In this document: one piece after another, positions 8,045-17,043 of the stretch
Numbering within the stretch: the first letter of the stretch is position 1
Layout: the number at the start of each line of letters is the position of its first letter
NCBI RefSeq assembly: GCF_000708885.1
Contig: NZ_JEOE01000003.1
Location: 1-64,000 of the forward strand
Direction of reading: 5' to 3'
Source: Cellulomonas sp. HZM
Lineage (GTDB): Bacteria > Actinomycetota > Actinomycetes > Actinomycetales > Cellulomonadaceae
Length of the DNA stretch: 64,000 nucleotides
Notes under the pieces: generated by a model
Told to the model about the DNA's origin: nothing
Database searches by the model: none
The model's input: only the letters and a program-made list of their open reading frames with translations
Program-made: the position numbers and the translations under genes

Positions 8045-9628
8045 CTCGGTCCCGAGCCGGGGGTCCCGACGCACGGTGACGCTCGACGCGTCCGCCGCCT
8101 GCGACGTGGGTCGCAGGACCGAGACGAGCACACCGTCGGGGCGCTGCACCTGCGCGACGAGCGCCCACGCGAGCCGCACGGGCGCCGCCCCTTCGGTCGT
8201 GAGGTCCACCGCGACGACGTGATCCTGCGTCGCCGCGGGCCGCGCACCGGGCGCGAGCGCTCCCTGCCCGAGGAGCGCGTCAGCGGCCCACGTCGCGGTG
8301 CGACCGGCCGCGAGGCTCACGGTTCGCGTGGCGACCACCCGGCCGCTCGCGCCGATCGTCCGCAGCGTGCCTGTCGCGTTCCCGGTGGGCGCGTCGGTCG
8401 CCGTCGTCGGGACCGCGGCCAGCACGAGCGTGCCCTGCGTCCCGGGGGGCACCGCGACGGTGCCACCCTGACCTGCGGTGGACGACGCGACCCACGCGCG
8501 CTCGGCGCTCGCGTCGGGGTCCGTGGCAGTCGGTGCGCCGGCCCGCGCGACGAGCGCACCGGCCACGACCGGACGACCGGCGTCGACGACGACGGTGTAC
8601 GTGCCCGCCGGCAGCCCCCCGAGAGGCACGTCGGTGACCTGCCCCGCGTCGAGGTCGACGGATGCGGCACCGGGCAGGTCCGTCAGCCCGTCGGGCCCGA
8701 GCACCTGGACGTGCGCCGTGGTCCCCTTCGAGCCCGGCACCATGAGGCGCAGCTGGCCGGCGAGCGGGTCGTCGACCCCCGCCGCGACCACGGACACGCC
8801 TGCGAGGACCTGTCGCCGGGCGGGGTCCTGCCCCGCCACCACGAGGTCCGTCCCCTTGGGCGTGAACCCGTCGAGGCGGTTGTCCTGGACGTACGCGGTG
8901 ACGGGACCGCCCGAGGCGCTCACGTGCACGACGAGCCGCCGCTGCTCGGGTGCGACAGCGGCGAGCACCACGGTCTTGCTCGCTCCGGGCGCGACGACGT
9001 AGTGGTCCGCGGTGGTGTCGACGCGGCCGCTCGGCCCGTAGACGTCGACCGAGACCTCCGCGGGAGTCGCACCCGCCGCGGTGAGCACCAGCTGGTCGGT
9101 GCTGCCGAGGTCCGTCGCCCCGCCGACGAGCCACGCGTCGGTCGTCGGCGCCTGGCAGCTCGCCGCGGAGAGGCCTCGCAGGTCCCCGGCCGTGACGACC
9201 GAACCGAACGCCGCCGTCGCGCGCGGGGCGTCCTCACCCGCACGGGCCGTGAGCACGAGCGGCACACGCACCCCCGGGACGCCCACCACGGCCGAACCGG
9301 GCGCGAGCGTGCCGACGGTCGCGGTACCGCCGAGCGGGACGAGCGTGCCACCGGCCGACGACGTCGCGGCGGCGAGCACCGACGTCACCGGCGCGACGGG
9401 AACGGGCTGGAACGCGGCGTCGCCCTTGCCTGCCTCGGGCAGCACGAGGGGCCCGGGGCACGTGAGCGCGACAGCCGACGGCGGCACGTCGACCGCGGTG
9501 CCGTCCGCCGCGGTCGACGGCTCGGCGGGCGGCAGCCGCAGCCCTCCGGCGACCGCGGCACCGACGAGCGCGACGACCCCGATGCCGGACACGACGCGTA
9601 CGCCGCGCCCGATCCACCCGCGGCTCAT
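8039..9628 (-). CDS. DUF5719 family protein
   Basis: Protein of 529 aa with an N-terminal membrane anchor (residues 10-30, GVRVVSGIGVVALVGAAVAG) and a long extracytoplasmic part rich in Val, Ala, Thr and Gly with beta-type repeats. This matches DUF5719, a family found next to the large membrane glycosyltransferase and whiB in many actinobacteria. ATG at 9628 overlaps the stop of the upstream glycosyltransferase by 4 bp (ATGA), so the two are coupled. The function is unknown; the position suggests a surface partner of the glycosyltransferase. Confidence 0.87.
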   Translation of the reverse strand: MSRGWIGRGVRVVSGIGVVALVGAAVAGGLRLPPAEPSTAADGTAVDVPPSAVALTCPGPLVLPEAGKGDAAFQPVPVAPVTSVLAAATSSAGGTLVPLGGTATVGTLAPGSAVVGVPGVRVPLVLTARAGEDAPRATAAFGSVVTAGDLRGLSAASCQAPTTDAWLVGGATDLGSTDQLVLTAAGATPAEVSVDVYGPSGRVDTTADHYVVAPGASKTVVLAAVAPEQRRLVVHVSASGGPVTAYVQDNRLDGFTPKGTDLVVAGQDPARRQVLAGVSVVAAGVDDPLAGQLRLMVPGSKGTTAHVQVLGPDGLTDLPGAASVDLDAGQVTDVPLGGLPAGTYTVVVDAGRPVVAGALVARAGAPTATDPDASAERAWVASSTAGQGGTVAVPPGTQGTLVLAAVPTTATDAPTGNATGTLRTIGASGRVVATRTVSLAAGRTATWAADALLGQGALAPGARPAATQDHVVAVDLTTEGAAPVRLAWALVAQVQRPDGVLVSVLRPTSQAADASSVTVRRDPRLGTED

Positions 9629-12600
9629 GCGCGCACCCCCCGACGGCGGCGCACGGGCACCGCGAGCAGCACCGTCACGAGCAGGACGACGCCCTGCGCG
9701 ACGAGCCACGGCGTTCGCTGCGGCGCGTCGTAGCGGACCACGAGGTGCCCTGAGGAGGAGCCGAGGTCGAACGCCTGGCGCCACCCCGCGTCCACCGCGC
9801 GTAGCGAACGGCCGTCCAGCCATGCCCGCCAGTGCGCGTCGGCGCGCTCGGCGAGCACGAGCGTGCGTCCCGAGGTCGAGGCGGGCACACGGGTGTCGAC
9901 GTCCCGGTCCCCCGCCGGCACCGGGCTGCCAAGCCCCGGCGAGGGCTGCTCACCCTGCTGCACGGTCCTGGCCCACGCGGTGACGACGTCGGTCGACGAG
10001 TCCTGCACACGCCACAGCGTCCCGGCCGCCCCCTGCGAGACGCGCTCGAGCCCGTCGGTCGCGTCGAGGCGCGCGACGAGCTCGTCGCGCGCACGGCGAG
10101 CCGCGTCGCCGCCACGCGCGGGCGGCACGAGGACGTCGCTCACCGCGAGCGACGCGAGCGGTGGTGCCGCGTCCTGCGCGGAACCCGCGACGAGCCGCGC
10201 GACGAGGTCCTGCACCTCGCTCGTCGCGGCATCGGGGCTCGCCACGGCGACGGACGTCAGGTCGTCGCCCAGGGCGCGCGTGCTCACGGCCGCGGCCTGG
10301 TCGACGAGCTGCGGCCCGTCTCCCCGGAACAGCTGCCAGCTCACGGCAGGGCCGGCACCGGGGTGCCGGGCCTCGGCCGCGATCGCCAGCACGCGCGAAC
10401 GGTCCGGGCCGGTCTGTGCCTGCTGGCCGACCGCGGGCACCACGGGGTCGTCGAGGGTCCCGAGCGCGACGGCGTCCCCCGTCCGCGCCTCCCACGCCCA
10501 CCCGCCGAGCCACGCGACGGGCACGAGAACCGCGACGACCGTGACGAGCGCGACGACCGGCTGGCGCCAGCCGAAGCTGCGCTTCCCGAGACGATCCTGG
10601 AGCCGGTCCGTCCCGAGCACCGCCGCCGCCAGCAGACCGGCTCCCGCGAGCGACAGCGCAGACCCGGTCCAGCCGTGCACCACGGCGCCGTCCTGCGTCC
10701 CGACGGGAACGCGCGCGACGAGCGTCGCGACGCCGAGGCCGATCGCCGCGACGACCCATGCGACGCGCACAGCGCGTGCGAAGGGCGCCCCCCGCAGCAG
10801 CGCGAGCAGCGCGAGGACGAGCACGACGCCGCCGAGCGCGAGCGGCCAGACCTCCGCGACCGACGAGGCCCAGCCGGGCACGACAGCGGACGCGTCGGCC
10901 GGCACCCCGAGGAGTCGCTGCAGGGATCCGGCGGTGTCGGCGGCGGTCGCGACGCCGGGGCCCGCGACGAGCAGGCGCCAGCCCGCGGCGCCTCGGCTCG
11001 CGGCCTCGACGAGCGTCGGGCCGAGCACGACGAGCGCCGGGACCGGCACGAGCAGGAGCCGACCGCGAGCGCGAGGGGCGCACAGGGCCCACACCACGAG
11101 TGCGGCGGCCGCGGGAAGTGCGAGCACCGGTGCACCGACCGCGACGAGCACGAACGCGAGCGCGGCGCCTGCCGCAGCGGCGATCGAGCCCGTGGGGTCG
11201 GGCGCTCCGACCAGCAAACCCTCTGCGCGAGCGGCCGCGTGGTCGTCGGCCCCCGCAGGTATCGCACCGGCGCCGTCCTCGGTCGCGTCGCCGGGCCGAC
11301 GCGGTCCGGGGACGTCCGGCAGTCCCGCCGCGACGCCGCGAGCAGGCGTGACGACGTCGGCCTCCTCGACCTCCCGGCCCACCTCGACCTCCCGGCGCAC
11401 GTCGACGTCGCCGTCCTCGTGGCTCGCCGTCGCGAGACCGGACAGCACCTGGTCGACGCGCTGGACGCCCACCGCCCGGGCTGCGCCGAGCGCGACCCAC
11501 GGGAGCGCGACGTGCGCGACGACCGGCCCGAGCCGCCCGTCGCCCACCGCGAGCAGCAGCGCGGGCGCTCCCGCCCAGACCACGGCGGCCCAGGCACGCA
11601 CCCCGGTCGACCGCGTCGCGGCACCGGCGGCGGCCCACGCGCCGAGCCCGGCCAGCAGCACGGCCGCGAGCACGAGCGACGCGACGACCGCCCCGGTCCG
11701 TCCCCCCACGACCGCCGACGGCGCCGCGAGCATCCCGAGCAGCGGGTCGGCGGGGCCGGGCGCGCCTAGCCCGTCCGCGACCCAGCCGGACGTCGCCGCC
11801 GACCACAGCGCGCCAAGTCCTGACGTGGCGGGCGCGAGCGCCGACCCGACGAGCCGCGCACCGCCGGCGACGGCCGACACGAGCGGACCGAGGGCGACCA
11901 CCGCGACGAGCGCGAGCACGAGCGCGACCGCGCCGAGCGTCACGCGGCGGCGCGTCGTGATCGCCGCGAGCTCTCGCCGCTCGAGCTCGCTCGGCGCGCG
12001 CACGACCTTCCGTGCCTCGGCCCGCGCGAGCTGACGATCACGAGCCTGGCGCCACACGTCCGCCCACGTCGCCTGCAGCGGGTGCAGCGTGCGGCGCGGG
12101 AGCACGCGGGTCCGACGAGCGGCGGCACGCGCGCGGACCACCGCGACGGGCCGCGCGAGCGCCTCGAGCGGGGCTCGCAGCTCGTCGACCGCGAGGCCGG
12201 GCTGCTTGGCGGCGAGCTGCACGAGGCTGCGCACGACGCCCACGGCGAGCGCGAGCACCGCGACGACCGGCAGCAGCAGGAGCGGAGCACCGGCGAGCCG
12301 CTGGTGCACGAGTGCCCTGCGACGCGCCCGGTAGGAGCGTCGCTCGTCGGGCTCGGCACCCGAGCGCGTACCTCGCAACGACGCCTGCGCGTGGCGCACG
12401 ACGGCGCTCGGGACGACCACGACGCGATGACCGGCCAGGCGCGTCCGCCGGGACAGCTCGGGACCGTCACCGAACGGGCCGAGCACGGGGTCGGTGCCAC
12501 GCAGCGCGTCCCACACGTCGCGACGGACGAGCGCCCCTGCGAGCCCGACGCCGAGCACGTCGTCGCGCGCGTCGTGCTGCCCCTGGTCGAGCTCACCCGG

Positions 12601-13152
12601 TTCGACGCCCGTCATCCGGCGCCCCGAGCGCGACGTGCGCACGCCCGCCTCGAGGATCCGGTCGGGATCGTCCCACGCGCTCTGCTTGACGCCCGCGACG
12701 CCCACCGAGCGGGCGAGGTTGACCGCGCGGGCGAGCTCGGCGAGGGCGGTGGGCTCGGGTGCGCTGTCGTCGTGCAGGAGCCACAGCCAGGTCGCCGGGA
12801 CGCCGTCGCCCTCCGCGCCGTCGGCCAGCGCGCGGCGCACCGCGGCGCCGAACGTGCGCACACCGGGCGCCGCGACGGTGACGAGCATGGGGCGGGGGTG
12901 GCCGCCCGCGGCGGTCACGGCGGAGTCCAGGAGGTCGGCCAGGCGCCTGTCGGGGCCAGCGGAGCCGGCGTGGTCCGCGACGTCGACGAGCACGACGCGC
13001 AGCGGGCGTCGCGTCTGCCCGGCGAGCGCCGCGAGCGTCGTCGGGAGGTACTCGGTGAGACCCCGGGTGACGACGACGGCTGTGACCGGCGCCGTCGTCG
13101 GCGTCGTCGAGGTCGTCGTGGTGGGGACCACGGGCTGGAACGTCTCAGTCAT
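9625..13152 (-). CDS. large membrane-bound family 2 glycosyltransferase
   Basis: Protein of 1175 aa. Residues about 15-300 form a GT2 GT-A domain: TAVVVTRGLTEYLPTTL, then LLHDDSAPEP holding the acidic sugar-nucleotide-binding residues, then VVRHAQASLRG. The rest is a polytopic membrane region with more than ten hydrophobic segments and an extracytoplasmic stretch near the C-terminus. ATG at 13152 precedes a Thr/Val-rich leader. Giant GT2 proteins of this type sit beside DUF5719 and whiB in actinobacteria and are presumed to build an envelope glycan; substrate unknown. Confidence 0.9.
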   Translation of the reverse strand: MTETFQPVVPTTTTSTTPTTAPVTAVVVTRGLTEYLPTTLAALAGQTRRPLRVVLVDVADHAGSAGPDRRLADLLDSAVTAAGGHPRPMLVTVAAPGVRTFGAAVRRALADGAEGDGVPATWLWLLHDDSAPEPTALAELARAVNLARSVGVAGVKQSAWDDPDRILEAGVRTSRSGRRMTGVEPGELDQGQHDARDDVLGVGLAGALVRRDVWDALRGTDPVLGPFGDGPELSRRTRLAGHRVVVVPSAVVRHAQASLRGTRSGAEPDERRSYRARRRALVHQRLAGAPLLLLPVVAVLALAVGVVRSLVQLAAKQPGLAVDELRAPLEALARPVAVVRARAAARRTRVLPRRTLHPLQATWADVWRQARDRQLARAEARKVVRAPSELERRELAAITTRRRVTLGAVALVLALVAVVALGPLVSAVAGGARLVGSALAPATSGLGALWSAATSGWVADGLGAPGPADPLLGMLAAPSAVVGGRTGAVVASLVLAAVLLAGLGAWAAAGAATRSTGVRAWAAVVWAGAPALLLAVGDGRLGPVVAHVALPWVALGAARAVGVQRVDQVLSGLATASHEDGDVDVRREVEVGREVEEADVVTPARGVAAGLPDVPGPRRPGDATEDGAGAIPAGADDHAAARAEGLLVGAPDPTGSIAAAAGAALAFVLVAVGAPVLALPAAAALVVWALCAPRARGRLLLVPVPALVVLGPTLVEAASRGAAGWRLLVAGPGVATAADTAGSLQRLLGVPADASAVVPGWASSVAEVWPLALGGVVLVLALLALLRGAPFARAVRVAWVVAAIGLGVATLVARVPVGTQDGAVVHGWTGSALSLAGAGLLAAAVLGTDRLQDRLGKRSFGWRQPVVALVTVVAVLVPVAWLGGWAWEARTGDAVALGTLDDPVVPAVGQQAQTGPDRSRVLAIAAEARHPGAGPAVSWQLFRGDGPQLVDQAAAVSTRALGDDLTSVAVASPDAATSEVQDLVARLVAGSAQDAAPPLASLAVSDVLVPPARGGDAARRARDELVARLDATDGLERVSQGAAGTLWRVQDSSTDVVTAWARTVQQGEQPSPGLGSPVPAGDRDVDTRVPASTSGRTLVLAERADAHWRAWLDGRSLRAVDAGWRQAFDLGSSSGHLVVRYDAPQRTPWLVAQGVVLLVTVLLAVPVRRRRGVRA

Positions 13153-13262
13153 GCTGCGGCCATGATGCCCGCGGATCGCGGCGGTCCTGGGAGCGACACT
13201 CGGCGGGTCGCTGTGCGTTCCGGGGTCACCCACGGGCTCGGTGCCGCCGTGGCGCGACGAGG

Positions 13263-13592
13263 TCAGACGACCCGACGCTTGAGCTTGCGCCGCTCACGCT
13301 CGGACAGGCCGCCCCAGATGCCGAACCGCTCGTCGTTGGCGAGCGCGTACTCGAGGCACTCGGCCTTGACCTCGCAGCCCGTGCAGACCTTCTTCGCCTC
13401 GCGCGTCGAGCCGCCCTTCTCGGGGAAGAACGCCTCTGGGTCCGTCTGCGCGCACAGCGCGCGCTCCTGCCAGCCCATCGGGCCGTCGTCGACGTCGTCG
13501 TCGAACATCGCGAAGACGTTGGTCGGCTGCGTCGGCGCAGCCGCGCGAGCGTCGGAGGGGAACTCCTCGTCGCCGTCGAGCAGGTGCCACAT
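13263..13592 (-). CDS. whiB2: WhiB-family transcriptional regulator (WhiB2/WhmD-like)
   Basis: Iron-sulfur regulator of 109 aa. Four cysteines at 47, 70, 73 and 79 (C, then CxxC, then C after five residues) hold the [4Fe-4S] cluster, followed by the GIWGG turn at 91-95 and the basic tail RERRKLKRRVV. WhiB2/WhmD controls septation in mycobacteria. The neighbourhood with the zincin-like, DUF3499 and TIGR03089 genes matches that of whiB2 and supports this subtype. GGAGG lies 6 nt before the ATG. A promoter is visible at 13708-13736. Confidence 0.93.
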   Translation of the reverse strand: MWHLLDGDEEFPSDARAAAPTQPTNVFAMFDDDVDDGPMGWQERALCAQTDPEAFFPEKGGSTREAKKVCTGCEVKAECLEYALANDERFGIWGGLSERERRKLKRRVV

Positions 13593-13707
13593 CGCGTGCC
13601 TCCGTGCGTATCGTTCGTGGTGCTGTGCAAGGCCCGTCTGGTGCGGAGGTCCCGGGTGGGGACCACCGCGTCGTGGTGCTCACTGCGCCGTGGTCGGCCG
13701 TCACTGA

Positions 13708-13736
13708 ATTACACGCGTGTCGTTCCCGTGCGTCAA
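13708..13736 (-). promoter_or_regulatory. whiB promoter, -35 TTGACG and -10 TGTAAT
   Basis: On the minus strand TTGACG (13736-13731) and TGTAAT (13713-13708) are separated by 17 bp, an excellent match to a primary-sigma promoter. Transcription should begin near 13701, leaving a leader of about 110 nt before the whiB ATG. Confidence 0.65.
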
Positions 13737-13819
13737 GCCGAGCCGTGGTAGTTGTCCGGATATGTCGGGTGAACTTGCGCGTCATATCGCGGTGCGACGG
13801 CGTGTCGACGCCTCGCGCC

Positions 13820-13825
13820 TAGGCT
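13820..13825 (+). promoter_or_regulatory. -10 box TAGGCT, leaderless promoter for the TIGR03089 gene
   Basis: TAGGCT is followed by 6 nt (gacgag) and the GTG start at 13832. Confidence 0.55.
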
Positions 13826-13831
13826 GACGAG

Positions 13832-14542
13832 GTGATCGCCGCCGCCGTCCCGTCGTCCGCCGCCGCACTGCTGGACCTGCTCGCGCGGGACCCCGGCCGC
13901 CCCCGCATCACCTGGTACGGCGACGACGGCGAGCGCGTCGAGCTGTCCGGGGCGGTCCTGGGCAACTGGGTGTCCAAGACGACGAACCTGCTCGTCGAGG
14001 AGCTCGACGTGGCGCCCGGTCACCGCGTCCTGATCGATCTGCCGCCGCACTGGCGCACGCTGGTGTGGGCGCTCGCGACGTGGCGTGCGGGAGCGTGCGT
14101 CGTCGTGGCGGGCGATGCCGACGTCGTCGTCACCACGCGCCCCTCGGAGCACCGCGGCGACGTCGTCGCGGTGTCGCTCCCCGCGCTCGCGCGCAGGTTC
14201 GACGGCGACCTGCCCCCCGGTGCGCTCGACGCCGCAGCCTCGGTGATGACGTACGGCGACGTCGTCGGATGGGTCCCGCCCGCCGATCCCGGCGCCCCCG
14301 CGCTCGAAGGCGTCGCGCACGCGGAGCTCGCAGCGTGGTGGGCGCCGTTCGTCCCGGGGCGGCGCCTGCTCGTCGAGGCGGGCGAGGACGTGGCGGCGTT
14401 CCTGCAGACGGTCGCGCGCGAGCTCGCGGCGGACGGCTCGGTCGTCGCGCTCTCCCCCGGGCGCTCGTCGACGCTCCACCAGGACCCGGCCGCCCTCGCG
14501 CGCCTGCTCGACGGAGAGCGCGCGGTGGTCGGTACGCCATGA
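13832..14542 (+). CDS. TIGR03089 family protein
   Basis: Protein of 236 aa matching TIGR03089, an actinobacterial family related to the N-terminal part of acyl-CoA synthetases: [20 protein letters not shown], then a [12 protein letters not shown] segment and a [14 protein letters not shown] strand. The AMP-binding core with its catalytic lysine is absent, so it is probably not an active ligase. The GTG start follows a -10 box by 6 nt. The stop at 14540-14542 lies inside the proposed rmlA -10 box. Confidence 0.87.
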   Translation: MIAAAVPSSAAALLDLLARDPGRPRITWYGDDGERVELSGAVLGNWVSKTTNLLVEELDVAPGHRVLIDLPPHWRTLVWALATWRAGACVVVAGDADVVVTTRPSEHRGDVVAVSLPALARRFDGDLPPGALDAAASVMTYGDVVGWVPPADPGAPALEGVAHAELAAWWAPFVPGRRLLVEAGEDVAAFLQTVARELAADGSVVALSPGRSSTLHQDPAALARLLDGERAVVGTP

Positions 14543-14543
14543 T
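14538..14543 (+). promoter_or_regulatory. -10 box CATGAT, leaderless promoter for rmlA
   Basis: CATGAT is followed by 6 nt and the ATG at 14550. It overlaps the stop codon of the TIGR03089 gene. Confidence 0.4.
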
Positions 14544-14549
14544 GTCCGG

Positions 14550-15419
14550 ATGCGAGGCATCATCCTGGCCGGTGGTTCCGGTACGCGGCTGCACCCCATC
14601 ACGCTCGGAGTCAGCAAGCAGCTGGTCCCGGTCTACGACAAGCCGATGGTCTACTACCCGCTCTCGACGCTGATCCTCGCGGGGATCCGGGACGTGCTCG
14701 TCATCACGACGCCGCACGACGCGGACCAGTTCCGCCGGCTGCTCGGCGACGGATCCCAGTTCGGCATCTCGATCGAGTACACGGTCCAGGCCGAGCCCAA
14801 CGGGCTCGCGCAGGCGTTCGTGCTGGGTGCGGGCTTCGTCGGCAACGAGCCCGCCGCGCTCGTCCTGGGCGACAACATCTTCTACGGCCCCGGGCTGGGC
14901 TCCCAGCTCCAGCGGTTCTCGACGATCGACGGTGGCGCGGTCTTCGCCTACCGCGTCGCCGACCCCACGGCGTACGGCGTCGTCGAGTTCGACGAGGCGG
15001 GGCGCGCGCTCTCGATCGAGGAGAAGCCCGCCGCGCCCAAGAGCAGCTACGCCGTGCCCGGTCTCTACTTCTACGACAACGACGTCGTCGTCATCGCCCG
15101 CGACCTGCAGCCGTCGGCGCGCGGCGAGTACGAGATCACGGACGTCAACCGCGTGTACCTCGAGCAGGGTCGTCTGCAGGTCGGTGTGCTGCCGCGCGGC
15201 ACCGCGTGGCTCGACACCGGCACGTTCGACTCGCTCATCGAGGCGTCCGACTACGTGCGCACGGTCGAGCACCGCCAGGGCCTCAAGATCGGCGCCCCGG
15301 AGGAGGTCGCGTGGCGGCGCGGGTTCCTGTCCGACGACGAGCTGCGCGTGCGCGCCGAGGCGCTCGTGAAGTCGGGGTACGGGACCTACCTGCTCGGGCT
15401 GCTCGCCGAGGGTCGCTGA
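14550..15419 (+). CDS. rmlA: glucose-1-phosphate thymidylyltransferase
   Basis: First enzyme of dTDP-L-rhamnose synthesis: joins dTTP and glucose 1-phosphate to dTDP-glucose. The nucleotide-binding signature [11 protein letters not shown] is at residues 8-18, with [11 protein letters not shown] after it, VLGDNIFYG in the middle and [13 protein letters not shown] near the C-terminus. At 289 aa the length is exact for the family. The last 34 bp overlap the 3' end of the opposing rmlD gene. Rhamnose supplied here would feed the wall polymer genes that follow. Confidence 0.97.
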   Translation: MRGIILAGGSGTRLHPITLGVSKQLVPVYDKPMVYYPLSTLILAGIRDVLVITTPHDADQFRRLLGDGSQFGISIEYTVQAEPNGLAQAFVLGAGFVGNEPAALVLGDNIFYGPGLGSQLQRFSTIDGGAVFAYRVADPTAYGVVEFDEAGRALSIEEKPAAPKSSYAVPGLYFYDNDVVVIARDLQPSARGEYEITDVNRVYLEQGRLQVGVLPRGTAWLDTGTFDSLIEASDYVRTVEHRQGLKIGAPEEVAWRRGFLSDDELRVRAEALVKSGYGTYLLGLLAEGR

Positions 15420-16261
15420 CCCAGCACCTCGTCGGCCGCTGCAGCCCAGCGCTCGTCCCATGCCCCGATCGGGGCGACGCCGATGCGCTCGAGCGCGGCG
15501 TGCCCGAGCACGGAGAACGCCGGCCGCGGCGCGGGACGCACGAACGCCTCGCTCGTCGTCGGGGCGACGATCGCCGGGTCGAGCCCCGCCGAGCCGACGA
15601 CCGCCCGCGCGAACCCGTGCCACGACGTCCGGCCCGACGAGGTGCCGTGGTACGTGCCGCCCGGGGCGTCGGCCTCGACGAGCCGCACGACCAGGTCGGC
15701 GAGGTCGCGCGTCCAGGTGGGCTGCCCGACCTGGTCGTCGACGACGTCCAGGCCGCCTCGCTCGGCCGCGACGCGCGCGATCGTCTTGGGGAAGCACGGC
15801 CCGCCCGCACCGTAGAGCCACGCGGTGCGCACGACCATGTGCCCCGGGTGCGCCGCGCGCACGGCCCACTCGCCCGCGGCCTTGGTCCGTCCGTACGCCG
15901 ACCGCGGGGCCACGGGTGCCTCCTCGTCGTACGGCTCCGCGGCCGCCCCGTCGAACACGTAGTCCGTGCTCACGTGGACCATGCGGGCGCCGACGGCGGC
16001 TGCCGCACGCGCGACGTTCGCCGCGCCCACGGCGTTGACCGTGAACGCCGCGGGCTCGTCGGTCTCCGCGGCGTCGACCGCCGTGTACGCCGCGCAGCTC
16101 ACGACGACCTCGGCACCGACGAGCAGGCGGTGGGCGGCCTCGGGGTCGGTCACGTCGAGATCCTCGCGCGCCAGCGCGACGACACCCTCGCCAGCCAGCG
16201 CCACCCGCTGGACGACGTCACGGCCCAGCATCCCGTGAGCCCCGGTGACGACCCAATGCAT
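15386..16261 (-). CDS. rmlD: dTDP-4-dehydrorhamnose reductase
   Basis: Last enzyme of dTDP-L-rhamnose synthesis, an NAD(P)H-dependent reductase of the extended SDR family. It shows the dinucleotide motif TGAHGMLG (6-13), STDYVFDG, and the catalytic YGRTK. The protein is 291 aa. AGGAG lies 5 nt before the ATG. Its 3' end overlaps rmlA by 34 bp in convergent orientation. The C-terminal tail (about the last 10 residues, [10 protein letters not shown]) is produced by the overlap and is not conserved in type. Confidence 0.95.
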   Translation of the reverse strand: MHWVVTGAHGMLGRDVVQRVALAGEGVVALAREDLDVTDPEAAHRLLVGAEVVVSCAAYTAVDAAETDEPAAFTVNAVGAANVARAAAAVGARMVHVSTDYVFDGAAAEPYDEEAPVAPRSAYGRTKAAGEWAVRAAHPGHMVVRTAWLYGAGGPCFPKTIARVAAERGGLDVVDDQVGQPTWTRDLADLVVRLVEADAPGGTYHGTSSGRTSWHGFARAVVGSAGLDPAIVAPTTSEAFVRPAPRPAFSVLGHAALERIGVAPIGAWDERWAAAADEVLGQRPSASSPSR

Positions 16262-16322
16262 TGCAGCTCCTCTGCTCGCCCCCGCGCGTGTGCGCCGGAT
16301 CGACCCGGTCGACGGTGAGAAC

Positions 16323-16328
16323 TAGTGT
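16323..16328 (+). promoter_or_regulatory. -10 box TAGTGT upstream of rmlC
   Basis: TAGTGT lies 100 nt before the rmlC ATG and would give a leader of about 95 nt. It overlaps the palindrome ACTAGT (16321-16326), so a divergent promoter toward rmlD is possible. No clear -35. Confidence 0.35.
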
Positions 16329-16428
16329 TCCACCGAGCGTGCGTCCAGAGCCGCAGGTCCACCCCTCCGAGCTCTGGTGACGGCGTGGCACCCGCAGCTC
16401 GTACCCACGTCCACCCCAGGAGCCGTCG

Positions 16429-17034
16429 ATGCAGTACCGAGAGCTCGCCATCCCGGGCGCGTGGGAGATCACGCCCCGCCAGTTCGGGGACCCGCGCGGG
16501 CTGTTCCTCGAGTGGTTCAAGGAGGCGCCGTTCGCCGCGCACGCCGGGCACCCGCTCGCGCTCGCGCAGGCGAACCTGTCGGTGTCGGCGGCCGGAGTCG
16601 TGCGCGGGATCCACTTCGCGGACGTGCCCCCCGGGCAGGCGAAGTACGTCACGTGCGCACGGGGCGCTGTGCTCGACGTCGTGGTCGACATCCGTGCCGG
16701 GTCGCCGACGTTCGGCCGATGGGACAGCGTGCTGCTCGACGACGTCGACCGCCGCGCGATCTACCTCGCCGAGGGCCTGGGGCACGCCTTCATGTCGCTC
16801 GAGGACGACTCCACCGTGCTGTACCTGTGCTCGACGGGGTACAACCCGGCGGCCGAGCACGGCATCCACCCACTGGACGAGCAGGTCGGGATCGAGTGGC
16901 CGACCATCGCGCGCGACGGGCGACCCATCCGCCCGCTCCTGTCCGAGAAGGACGCGGGCGCAGTGACGCTCGCCGACGCACTGTCACGGGGCGCGCTGCC
17001 CACGTTCGAGCGGCCGGACGCCGTCGAGCACTGA
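16429..17034 (+). CDS. rmlC: dTDP-4-dehydrorhamnose 3,5-epimerase
   Basis: Third enzyme of dTDP-L-rhamnose synthesis, a small cupin. Conserved elements are GLFLEWFKEAPF, the active-site histidine in VVRGIHFADVPPG, GHAFMSLEDDS, and TGYNPAAEHGI with the catalytic-type tyrosine. At 201 aa it fits the family. AGGAG (16418-16422) is 6 nt before the ATG. It stands alone on this strand between rmlD and the glycosyltransferase on the other strand. Confidence 0.95.
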   Translation: MQYRELAIPGAWEITPRQFGDPRGLFLEWFKEAPFAAHAGHPLALAQANLSVSAAGVVRGIHFADVPPGQAKYVTCARGAVLDVVVDIRAGSPTFGRWDSVLLDDVDRRAIYLAEGLGHAFMSLEDDSTVLYLCSTGYNPAAEHGIHPLDEQVGIEWPTIARDGRPIRPLLSEKDAGAVTLADALSRGALPTFERPDAVEH

Positions 17035-17043
17035 GGGGCGACG

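Noticed and set aside
16321-16326. Palindrome ACTAGT as an operator
   Set aside because: A six-base palindrome alone is too short, and no second copy or regulator gene is nearby; noted only as part of the promoter region.
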